NCBI GenBank assembly: GCA_030592605.1
Contig: JAUVIT010000127.1
Span: forward strand, 1 to 6,096
Length of the DNA: 6,096 bases
Source of the DNA: Bacteroidota bacterium
GTDB taxonomy: Bacteria > Bacteroidota > Bacteroidia > Bacteroidales > GCA-2748055
Reading direction: 5' to 3'
Positions 1 to 6,096 of the stretch are shown here, piece after piece (position 1 is the first letter of the stretch; each line of letters opens with the position of its first letter). The notes beneath the pieces are model-generated. The model did no database searches and was not told the DNA's origin. It saw only the letters and a program-made list of their open reading frames with translations. The translations under genes were made by a program, and so were the position numbers.

Positions 1-1068
1 AATGTGGTTTCTGGTAGTTGGGGCTCTTATGAGGCACTCGAAAATGCCATTGACCTGACACGAGGGATTTATGCCGGTTATGTGGACTATGCTGGAAGTT
101 TTGGAGGCTTTAGTTTAATGGCTGGATTGCGCCTGGAGTATACCGATCAGTTACTGGAGATTGAGAATCCCGACTATTTCACCATTTTTGAAAGGGATCC
201 GGAATCAATCTATGAAGTCAATCAGCTGGACTGGTTCCCTACCCTGCACCTGAACTATGAATTGTCGGAAAAAAATGAGCTTACCCTTGCAGCCAGTCGA
301 AGGATAAGCCGGCCACCTACAAAGAATATGGCTCCCTTTCTTTACAGACGGCACTATGAGGTATACGTGGTTGGAGATCCCGCCCTGCTACCGGAATATA
401 TGAATAACCTGGAAATGTCATTCGACCAGGATGTGGGAAAGCAAAACTTCACCCTGACAGGCTTTTATCGTGGAACTAACAATGCCATATTCAGGGTGAA
501 TACGGTGTACGAAGAGGAAAATGTACTGATTCGGTCTTACACCAATTCCGGAAATACCACAGCTCTTGGTGCGGAGCTGAACGCAAACTTTGTGGCCGGG
601 AAAAGGGCAAAATTCTTCCTTGGAGCTTCATTATACAACTACAGGATCGATGCCGATATTTTCGGGTACCAGGAAAACAACAGCAGTACCAACTGGAGCC
701 TGAAGGGCAATATGAACCTGATACTCACTGATGCGCTTAAATTCACAGTGGATTTCGACATGAAATCGGCCACAGTTACAGCCCAGGGTCGAAATGAACT
801 TTTCTACGTGGCCAATACGGCCCTGAATTATACCCCCACCAAACTGGCCGCCTGGGATTTCTCTCTGAAAATCCTGGATTTTCTCAGCTCAAACAACACC
901 GGGCTTAATACCCGGGTTTATGACTCTTCCGGAGTTGAGATATTCTACCAGGAGACAGAATACATCCGCCAGGGACCCATTGCTGAATTGACTGTATCCT
1001 ATGCCTTTAATTCTAATGGGAAGTCGGGCAAAAAAGCGAAGAGTACTTTTGGAGAGGAACAGTTCTAA
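1..1068 (+). CDS. TonB-dependent-receptor-like outer-membrane beta-barrel protein, C-terminal part (5' truncated by window)
   Basis: The frame is open from base 1 (AAT, Asn), so the gene begins upstream of the window; the GTG at position 4 is not a credible start. About 355 residues remain, ending at TAA 1066-1068. They show alternating polar and hydrophobic beta-strands rich in aromatic residues, as in an outer-membrane barrel. Stretches such as GLRLEYTD (residues ~42-49), LAASRRISRP (~96-105) and LLPEYMNNLEMSF (~129-141) are characteristic of the Bacteroidota OMP_b-brl_3 family, which is related to TonB-dependent receptors. The plug and N-terminal domains would lie upstream. The last clear strand (AELTVSYAF) is followed by a basic and polar tail of about 18 residues ending in Phe, a pattern known in this family. 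The expected role is outer-membrane uptake or an unspecified barrel function; the substrate cannot be read. It is followed by the decayed region rather than by a co-directional operon partner. Confidence 0.85.
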   Translation, partial: NVVSGSWGSYEALENAIDLTRGIYAGYVDYAGSFGGFSLMAGLRLEYTDQLLEIENPDYFTIFERDPESIYEVNQLDWFPTLHLNYELSEKNELTLAASRRISRPPTKNMAPFLYRRHYEVYVVGDPALLPEYMNNLEMSFDQDVGKQNFTLTGFYRGTNNAIFRVNTVYEEENVLIRSYTNSGNTTALGAELNANFVAGKRAKFFLGASLYNYRIDADIFGYQENNSSTNWSLKGNMNLILTDALKFTVDFDMKSATVTAQGRNELFYVANTALNYTPTKLAAWDFSLKILDFLSSNNTGLNTRVYDSSGVEIFYQETEYIRQGPIAELTVSYAFNSNGKSGKKAKSTFGEEQF

Positions 1069-1183
1069 AAGAAGCCCTACTCTTACTATTTTATATAATC
1101 TGGTCCAAGCCTATAAGATTGGTCGATTGATATTGCCTTGAATTGTTCCTTTGTTGGGAAATCCACAAAGTCAATCACTCATC

Positions 1184-1408
1184 ATGAAAATCATTGTTCT
1201 TAACGGCAGTCCAAAAGGGAAATACAGTATTACCCTCCAGTATGTGAGCTTCCTTCAAAAGCGATACGGTCAGCATGAATTTGAAATGCTAAACATCTCG
1301 CAGAAGATCAAGAAGCTTGAGAAGGATGAAGCTTTCTTTCATGAGACCATTGAATCCATCTCCTTTTATATACTGGATTTTGAGTTAAAGAAAACAGCTT
1401 TGATATGA
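1184..1408 (+). pseudogene. Truncated flavodoxin-fold NAD(P)H-dependent FMN oxidoreductase, N-terminal remnant
   Basis: From ATG 1184 the frame gives 74 residues. It opens with a beta-strand and phosphate-binding loop, MKIIVLNGSPKGKYSIT, the FMN-phosphate site typical of flavodoxin-like and NADPH-dependent FMN reductase proteins. A helix and a second strand with a charged segment follow (to residue ~59). After residue ~59 (base ~1360), where the family continues with its third strand and a flavin-contacting loop, the reading becomes SFYILDFELKKTALI and stops at TGA 1406-1408. Intact single-domain members are about 180-200 residues, so more than half of the fold is missing and FMN binding is unlikely. 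A TTG at 1151 would add 11 residues, but the ATG is preferred because it begins exactly at the family's first strand. No clear promoter or terminator was found in 1069-1183. A short expressed protein cannot be excluded, but a gene remnant is more likely. Confidence 0.7.
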
Positions 1409-1594
1409 GTAATGTTTCTCTTAATTTTATGCTACCCGGGTTCCGGATGTTGCTGACGTTAAACACGCTGGGTCCTTAAGAAATCCTACGCCTACAGTGG
1501 AGTGGGCTGGCTGGCTTACTACACATATTTCTGGGGCTTCTTCCTTTACTGGGGTATTGGTACTTTAGTATACTCCATGATTATTATAATTTAA
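1405..1594 (+). pseudogene. Frameshifted remnant of an unrecognised aromatic-rich membrane protein C-terminus
   Basis: Two short frames abut here. An ATG at 1405 overlaps the preceding TGA (ATGA) and gives 24 residues, MSNVSLNFMLPGFRMLLTLN followed by TLGP, ending at TAA 1477-1479. In the next frame, from 1463 to TAA 1592-1594, the sequence reads TRWVLKKSYAYSGVGWLAYY and continues with an aromatic, Gly-rich hydrophobic stretch (TYFWGFFLYWGIGTLVYSMI) that looks like one or two membrane segments. This second frame has no ATG before its hydrophobic part. The simplest reading is that a one-base frameshift near 1475-1480 separates the two halves of one former C-terminus. The parent family is not recognised. 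The fragment may have belonged to the flavodoxin-like gene before it, or to another gene joined by deletion. Together with 1069-1404, this makes a 537-base stretch without an intact gene. Confidence 0.45.
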
Positions 1595-1605
1595 ATATTC
1601 TAAAG

Positions 1606-3339
1606 ATGTCACACAAAGCTAACGAGGTACTTTCCGACGAAAAAAATCAACAGAGATCTCTCCGGCTGAAGGCCGGTATCATTATCGCCATTTTGACGAT
1701 CCTGGTCAGGTTTGGCATTCCTTCCGTATTCCCCATGGCTGCAGCAGTCGGGGTACTGGGTGGACTCCTGGGTGGCTTGTTAATCCTGGTATGGTGGGCC
1801 TTCTTTAGCCGGGCACCCCGAACCGAGAGATGGGTAGCTGTTGTCCTGATGATTGTTACCATAAGTATAACATCCCAACTCATTCATGAGTCGCTTTCAA
1901 CAGGAATGCAAGGAATGATGTTCCCGTCCTACGTCCTTCCAATTCTGACACCGGCCTTTGTTGCCTGGGCAGTCCTTAGCCGTCGCCTCACAAATAAACT
2001 TCGATGGACCCTAATGCTCGTGACCATATTTCTTGTTTGTGGCATGTGGACCCTCGTCCGTTCAGATGGTATTTCCGGCCATTCTGTGGCAGATTTTAAA
2101 TGGCGTTGGGCAGAAACTTCTGAGGAGCAGCTGCTGGCCAAAACAGCCAGTGAATCAATGGTGCCCTTATCAAATACCGCAACAATGGATTCCGAAGCTG
2201 AATGGCCCGGTTTCCGGGGTCCTGAAAGGGATGGGATCGCACATGGGACCAGGATTTCGACCGATTGGTCAGTGTCTCCGCCCAGTGAGCTTTGGCGTCA
2301 GCCCATCGGACCCGGATGCTCCTCCTTTGCGGTACATGGAAATCTCATTTACACCCAGGAACAGCGAGGTGAAGAGGAAGTCGTCTCATGCTACAATCTG
2401 ACCACAGGTGATCCGGTGTGGAAACACAGTGATGAGGCTCGTTTCTGGGACTCTCACGCAGGTGCCGGTCCTCGTTCAACACCTACCCTAAGCGGAGGAC
2501 TGGTTTACACCTTTGGTGCAACAGGTATTTTAAATGTACTTGATGCCAGAGATGGTGCTGTTGTATGGTCCCGGAACGCAGCTACCGATACCAACACTAA
2601 GGTTCCGGAGTGGGGTTTTACAAGTTCACCATTGGTAACAGCCAATGTTGTTGTTGTTGCTCTTGCCGGGACAATGGTCGCCTACGATCTTGCCACTGGC
2701 AATCAACGCTGGGTGGTTGCAGATGGCGGAAAAGGATATAGTTCACCACATTATTTTGAGATAGACGGTATCCCTCAGGTTTTGTTGATGAACGATTTAG
2801 GGGCCATTAGTGTCGCGCCTGAAAGCGGGATCCAGCTATGGGAGTATCTATGGCCGCATACAGACCGAATCCTGCAGCCGGCCCGATGCTCTGATGGGGA
2901 TATTTTGCTTAGCACAGGAGGAGGCAAGGGCATGCGCCGTTTGAAAATCACCAAGGAATCCGGCGGATGGAATATTGAAGAGCGAATGAGTTCGGTCCAG
3001 CTGAAATCCTTCTTCAATGACTTTGTTGTTCACAAGGATCTTGCATTCGGCTTTAGTGGCCCCTTTGTTGAATGTGTCGACATCGTTGAGGGAGGGCGCA
3101 AGTGGAAAAGCGGTCGCTACGGTGGCCAGCTGATATTGTTGGCCGACCAGGACCTGCTGCTGGTGCTGACTGAGAAAGGTGAGCTGGCCCTCCTTAAGGC
3201 AACTTCTGACAAGTTCACAGAGCTTGCCAGGTTTCCCGCCATCGAAGGAAAGACCTGGAACCATCCAGTTCTGGTGGGCGATATCCTGCTGGTTCGCAAC
3301 AGCTTGGAAATGGCAGCATTCCAACTTTCCCCATCTTAG
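1606..3339 (+). CDS. Polytopic membrane protein with C-terminal PQQ-like (BamB-type) beta-propeller
   Basis: This is a 577-residue protein. The N-terminal part has about five membrane helices, near residues 22-40, 43-67, 75-93, 107-125 and 134-151. Basic residues cluster at the N-terminus and in the loops after helices 2 (SRAPRTER) and 4 (SRRLTNKLR). By the positive-inside rule this puts the N-terminus in the cytoplasm and the C-terminal domain in the periplasm. After a linker, residues ~200-211 read WPGFRGPERDGI, a signature that often opens PQQ-like propellers. Blade motifs with the docking Trp follow: CYNLTTGDPVW (~262), VLDARDGAVVW (~311), AYDLATGNQRW (~359), VAPESGIQLW (~403) and VDIVEGGRKW (~491). 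No adjacent cysteine pair of the PQQ dehydrogenase type is present, so a scaffold or binding role is more likely than PQQ catalysis; this is inference. ATG 1606 is chosen because the next Met (residue 44) would lose the first helix. The closest neighbour is a second propeller gene 95 bases downstream. Confidence 0.85.
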   Translation: MSHKANEVLSDEKNQQRSLRLKAGIIIAILTILVRFGIPSVFPMAAAVGVLGGLLGGLLILVWWAFFSRAPRTERWVAVVLMIVTISITSQLIHESLSTGMQGMMFPSYVLPILTPAFVAWAVLSRRLTNKLRWTLMLVTIFLVCGMWTLVRSDGISGHSVADFKWRWAETSEEQLLAKTASESMVPLSNTATMDSEAEWPGFRGPERDGIAHGTRISTDWSVSPPSELWRQPIGPGCSSFAVHGNLIYTQEQRGEEEVVSCYNLTTGDPVWKHSDEARFWDSHAGAGPRSTPTLSGGLVYTFGATGILNVLDARDGAVVWSRNAATDTNTKVPEWGFTSSPLVTANVVVVALAGTMVAYDLATGNQRWVVADGGKGYSSPHYFEIDGIPQVLLMNDLGAISVAPESGIQLWEYLWPHTDRILQPARCSDGDILLSTGGGKGMRRLKITKESGGWNIEERMSSVQLKSFFNDFVVHKDLAFGFSGPFVECVDIVEGGRKWKSGRYGGQLILLADQDLLLVLTEKGELALLKATSDKFTELARFPAIEGKTWNHPVLVGDILLVRNSLEMAAFQLSPS

Positions 3340-3434
3340 TATAATCCTGTCTTTTTTTCCATTTGTGGTATTTGATTCCCTGGAATAGAGATATTTGAAT
3401 TATCTTATTCTGCTCAATCAAATTGCATCTACCT

Positions 3435-4694
3435 ATGAAGCAAATTCTTATTCTGTCCCTTTTCGGTCTTTTACTTCTTTGCTCCTGTGCTGAAAAAGGC
3501 GAATACTCCGATTGGCGGGGCCCCAAGCGGGATGGTATTTACCCGGAAACCGGACTCTTAAAACAATGGCCCGCGGAAGGACCGGACCTGCTATGGTCTT
3601 ATGAAGAATTGGGCTTTGGTCACACAGCAGTGGCTGTAAGCGATCAAAGGGTTTATCTGACCGGAATTAAGGATTCCGCCACATCGTCGGGAACTCTATT
3701 TGTCCTTGATACCCAGGGGGATCTGCTTTGGGAAAAAGAATATGGCAAGGATTTTACCAACAACTTTATTGGAACCCGTTCCACGCCAGTGGTGGTGGAT
3801 GACCTGTTATACATTGAAAGTGGTGCAGGTGCAGTATACTGCCTTCAGACCGAAAACGGGGAAGAAGTCTGGTCCAGGGATTTCATACAGGATTTTGGAG
3901 CAGATTCTGTTATTCAGTTTGGACATTCTGAATCTGCTTTGATTTATGGAGATCACCTTATCTGCGTGCCCGGCGGGAAAGAAAATAACGTGGTAGCTCT
4001 AAATCGCTTTACAGGGGATATCGTATGGAGTTCTAAAGGAAATGGGGAAGAGGCCACCTATAATTCACCCATTTTAATTGAGATAGGAGAACAGCGCCTG
4101 GTTATCGCCATGAGCTCAGGATCTGTTATGGGAATAGATGCTGCCACCGGAGAAATGTACTGGCGGGTTGAACAGACCCAACAAAATAAAATACACGCCA
4201 ACACCCCCCTTTTTGCTGATGGAAGACTGGTGGTCTCCAGTGCCGATCCCACCAGCACATCCGGACTGGTTCAATTGGAGCTCCTGGATGAAGGCAAAAA
4301 AGCGCAGGTCATTTGGAGGGACAGGAAATTCCGAAACCTGCTGGGAGGCCTGGTCCGGGTGGATTCCTGTATATATGGATCCACTGCATTTGGCAGTGAC
4401 TGGCGCGTAATAAGCTGGAATTCAGGAGAAACACTGGTTCGGAACAGGGATCTGGGGGGCGGATCGATTATCTTTGCCGATGATATGTTCTACTGCTACA
4501 CAGAGCGAGAAGACGAGGTGGCACTGGTGGACGCAAATCCCCAGAAATTTGAAATAATTAGCAAATTTAAGGTAAGGCTGGGATCCAGGGAGCACTGGGC
4601 CCGACCTGTTATTCACCAGGGAGTATTGTACATCAGGCATGGAGAAGCCTTGATGGCATATAATATCAAAGATCCAAAAATAAATTCTGACTAA
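3435..4694 (+). CDS. PQQ-like (BamB-type) beta-propeller lipoprotein
   Basis: From ATG 3435 this is a 419-residue protein. A TTG start at 3423 is possible, but the ATG gives a cleaner signal peptide: MKQ, a hydrophobic core, then LLCSC with lipobox Cys18 (codon 3486-3488). The mature protein would be lipidated and anchored in the envelope; whether on the periplasmic face or the cell surface is not decided by the sequence. Residues 25-34 (SDWRGPKRDG) match the propeller-opening signature of the upstream gene. Blade motifs follow: VLDTQGDLLW (~90), CLQTENGEEVW (~136), ALNRFTGDIVW (~188), GIDAATGEMYW (~233) and a final MAYNIKDP (~407). BamB itself is a lipoprotein propeller of similar size (about 390 residues) in the Bam complex, but this family is broad and orthology to BamB is not claimed. 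The stop overlaps the next gene's start by one base, indicating one operon. No strong Shine-Dalgarno sequence or terminator is seen in the 95-base upstream gap. Confidence 0.85.
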   Translation: MKQILILSLFGLLLLCSCAEKGEYSDWRGPKRDGIYPETGLLKQWPAEGPDLLWSYEELGFGHTAVAVSDQRVYLTGIKDSATSSGTLFVLDTQGDLLWEKEYGKDFTNNFIGTRSTPVVVDDLLYIESGAGAVYCLQTENGEEVWSRDFIQDFGADSVIQFGHSESALIYGDHLICVPGGKENNVVALNRFTGDIVWSSKGNGEEATYNSPILIEIGEQRLVIAMSSGSVMGIDAATGEMYWRVEQTQQNKIHANTPLFADGRLVVSSADPTSTSGLVQLELLDEGKKAQVIWRDRKFRNLLGGLVRVDSCIYGSTAFGSDWRVISWNSGETLVRNRDLGGGSIIFADDMFYCYTEREDEVALVDANPQKFEIISKFKVRLGSREHWARPVIHQGVLYIRHGEALMAYNIKDPKINSD

Positions 4695-4696
4695 TG
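4692..4696 (+). other. TAATG stop/start overlap (candidate translational coupling)
   Basis: The lipoprotein gene ends with TAA 4692-4694 and the next gene begins with ATG 4694-4696, sharing one A. Such overlaps commonly allow a terminating ribosome to reinitiate, so the two products are probably made from one transcript. The coupling itself is inferred. Confidence 0.7.
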
Positions 4697-5539
4697 GACA
4701 CCATCAAAGCAAGTACGCTGAAATTAAAAGCCAAACGGACCTTCCTTAAAAAAGGAACCTGTTCACGCACCTTTTTCTATATTCTGGACCGTGAATTCAA
4801 GCATATCCAAGATGAGGAAGAAAAGGCCATCGACCCCCTGGCAGGAGGGATCCTGCAGCAGGGATATCAATGCGGAATGCTGTGGGGAGCCTCTATGGCG
4901 GTTGGGGCTGAAGCCCTTCGCAGAAATGAAAATCCGGATCGAACTACAGGGATAACTATACTGGCTACCCAGCACATCATGAAATCCTTTGTGAACAGGA
5001 CCAAAAGTATCGAATGTGAAGATATCACCAACTGTGATTTCCAGAATAAAAGAAGCTTTGCCAAATACATGCTCAGCGGCAAATTTGTGAATTGCTTCAT
5101 ACTTGCCGGGAAATGGGCTCCGGAGGCTCTCCATGCGGCCAGAGAAGGATTATCCCAGGATCAGACCGATCTGCCACAGGAATCCCTGAGCTGTGCCTCT
5201 GAAACGCTTCGTCAGATGGGAGGAAGCAAGGAGGAAATGGCCATGGTTGCAGGTTTTGCAGGTGGACTGGGCCTAAGTGGTAGTGGTTGTGGTGCACTGG
5301 CAGCAGCCATCTGGAAGAATACCTTGATCCATAACCGGAAAGAACCCGGGAAAGCTGCCAGCTATGATCCGGACAAGGACCTTACCTTAAAAGCATTCTA
5401 CGAAGAAACCGACTATGAAATGCAGTGCGATAAAATATGTGGACAGCGTTTCGAGACCATAGCTGAGCATACGGAATTTGTGAAAAATGGCGGCTGCAAG
5501 AAGCTGATTAAAGTACTCGCAAATACTGCTAAGGCATGA
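4694..5539 (+). CDS. C_GCAxxG_C_C family protein (putative thiol-redox or metal-binding), two-module form
   Basis: This is a 281-residue protein with no signal peptide or membrane segment, so probably cytosolic. It contains exactly ten cysteines, in two matching series. Module 1 has C23, C60 (YQCGMLWGA), C108, C114 and C134. Module 2 has C167, C199 (GSGCGALAAAIW), C245, C249 and C268. Spacings are similar: 37/32, 48/46, 6/4 and 20/19 residues. The C60 and C199 surroundings match the C-GCAxxG core of the C_GCAxxG_C_C family (Pfam PF09719 / TIGR01909), described as putative redox-active proteins of about 140 residues with four conserved Cys. At about twice that length, this looks like a tandem-duplicated form. 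The reaction, partner and any bound metal or cluster are unknown for this protein. Starting at ATG 4694 keeps C23 and the preceding basic helix. The start overlaps the propeller lipoprotein stop and the end overlaps the methyltransferase start, so it is the middle of a compact three-gene unit. Confidence 0.85.
   Translation: MDTIKASTLKLKAKRTFLKKGTCSRTFFYILDREFKHIQDEEEKAIDPLAGGILQQGYQCGMLWGASMAVGAEALRRNENPDRTTGITILATQHIMKSFVNRTKSIECEDITNCDFQNKRSFAKYMLSGKFVNCFILAGKWAPEALHAAREGLSQDQTDLPQESLSCASETLRQMGGSKEEMAMVAGFAGGLGLSGSGCGALAAAIWKNTLIHNRKEPGKAASYDPDKDLTLKAFYEETDYEMQCDKICGQRFETIAEHTEFVKNGGCKKLIKVLANTAKA
5536..5539 (+). other. ATGA start/stop overlap (candidate translational coupling)
   Basis: The methyltransferase ATG (5536-5538) overlaps the TGA (5537-5539) of the cysteine-rich gene. 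This four-base overlap is a classic arrangement for coupled translation and supports co-expression of the two genes. Confidence 0.7.
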
Positions 5540-6096
5540 CCTATTCCCAGAAACTGCAAAAGCTATTTCCAGAAGTAGTACTTCATCCTGAGGACCTGCT
5601 CTTACTGGAGACCTTCCAGATCAAGTACCTTCCCGAGCGAGTAGCTGTTAAGGAGTTTGCCACACTGCTGGCTGCCTATCCGGTTGTTCACCGGTTCCTG
5701 CTTGCAAAATACCCACCCATCGCTTCTTTCCTTTCCAGGATCCTGAAAGAGAATCCGGCCATCAAAGATCAAGCACACATTGAGGTGCATTGCCATGAAG
5801 CGCTCTGGGAAATTGGCGATCTGATCATCTACAACAAATGTCCGGAACGATTCGATGCGCAGGCACCCATCAAATGGGAGATCGGAGAGATCAGTGCTAT
5901 CACCTCCCTGAACGGAAAGGTCGTTGCTGATGTGGGGGCAGGTTCAGGCAGGATCGCTTTCCTGGTGGCGCCCTTTGCCCAAACCGTTTTCGCGCTTGAG
6001 CCCCTAAACAGTTTTCGCACCTTCATGAAAGAAAAAGCTGTGAATAAGTACATGCATAATCTCCATGTGATGGACGGGACCCTGGATTCAATTCCC
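5536..6096 (+). CDS. Class I SAM-dependent methyltransferase, N-terminal part (3' truncated by window)
   Basis: The frame from ATG 5536 runs 187 codons with no stop and is cut by the window end. The first ~125 residues are mostly helical in character and not recognised; they include HIEVHCHEALWE (residues 81-92), with three His and one Cys close together. Then comes a Rossmann-type SAM site: motif I VVADVGAGSGRIAF (~129-142), with the Gly-rich loop that contacts the SAM amino acid part, and VFALEP (~151-156), whose Glu155 sits where class I enzymes bind the SAM ribose hydroxyls. MDGTLDSIP (~179-187) would be the adenine-side loop. In many small class I enzymes motif I lies nearer the N-terminus, so this member has an extended N-terminal domain that may determine substrate. 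The substrate (small molecule, protein, RNA or metalloid) cannot be inferred. The four-base overlap with the upstream gene puts it in the same operon. Confidence 0.8.
   Translation, partial: MTYSQKLQKLFPEVVLHPEDLLLLETFQIKYLPERVAVKEFATLLAAYPVVHRFLLAKYPPIASFLSRILKENPAIKDQAHIEVHCHEALWEIGDLIIYNKCPERFDAQAPIKWEIGEISAITSLNGKVVADVGAGSGRIAFLVAPFAQTVFALEPLNSFRTFMKEKAVNKYMHNLHVMDGTLDSIP

Noticed and set aside
1585..1590. TATAAT hexamer upstream of the membrane-propeller gene as a -10 promoter box
   Set aside because: It is only 15 bases from the start codon in an AT-rich stretch, and Bacteroidota primary promoters use a different -7 consensus (TAnnTTTG). No good match with a paired -33 element was found.
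2848..3324. 158-codon open frame on the minus strand inside the membrane-propeller gene
   Set aside because: It lies entirely within a strongly supported coding region on the + strand and its translation shows no recognisable domain or signal. It is a shadow frame, as are the other minus-strand frames at 4763-5134, 5602-5796 and 5829-6053.
3340..3434. T-run (about 3354-3358) after the membrane-propeller gene as an intrinsic terminator
   Set aside because: No stable GC-rich hairpin precedes the T-run, so termination is not supported and read-through into the lipoprotein gene remains possible.
3423..3434. TTG at 3423 as the start of the lipoprotein gene
   Set aside because: It would add MHLP before the signal peptide. 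ATG 3435 gives the standard Met-Lys n-region and places the lipobox Cys at residue 18.
3215..3526. Minus-strand open frame spanning the gap between the two propeller genes
   Set aside because: It overlaps the ends of both + strand genes, and its translation is low-complexity basic sequence without a recognisable domain.
1606..4694. PQQ-dependent dehydrogenase function for the two propeller proteins
   Set aside because: Neither shows a vicinal cysteine pair or the overall length of quinoprotein dehydrogenases. The blade motifs alone only support a PQQ-like propeller fold.

Overview
The window looks like chromosomal DNA from a member of the Bacteroidota. The main evidence is the 5' gene, whose product closely resembles the outer-membrane beta-barrel (OMP_b-brl_3, TonB-dependent-receptor-like) proteins abundant in that phylum. 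The start sites also lack strong Shine-Dalgarno sequences, and there is a lipoprotein with a classical lipobox. This assignment rests on recalled family features; no search was run.

Layout, all on the + strand. (1) Positions 1-1068 hold the C-terminal ~355 residues of a TonB-dependent-receptor-like barrel, cut off by the window start. (2) Positions 1069-1605 contain no intact gene. They hold a decayed stretch: the first ~60 residues of a flavodoxin-fold NAD(P)H/FMN oxidoreductase that runs into foreign sequence and stops, followed by a frameshifted fragment of a hydrophobic aromatic-rich membrane protein. (3) Positions 1606-3339 encode a 577-residue protein with about five membrane helices and a C-terminal PQQ-like (BamB-type) beta-propeller. 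(4) Positions 3435-4694 encode a second, shorter PQQ-like propeller that carries a lipoprotein signal peptide. (5) Positions 4694-5539 encode a C_GCAxxG_C_C family protein with ten cysteines in two matching sets of five. (6) Positions 5536-6096 encode the N-terminal 187 residues of a class I SAM-dependent methyltransferase; its frame stays open to the window end.

The last three genes form a tight unit. The lipoprotein stop overlaps the start of the cysteine-rich gene (TAATG), and that gene's stop overlaps the methyltransferase start (ATGA). The membrane propeller sits 95 bases upstream of the lipoprotein and may belong to the same transcription unit. No function for the set can be read from sequence alone. 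One reasonable inference is an envelope-plus-cytosol module with two related periplasmic or outer-surface propeller scaffolds, a cytosolic thiol-redox or metal-binding candidate and a methyltransferase. No tRNA, rRNA, CRISPR array, insertion sequence or convincing terminator was seen.
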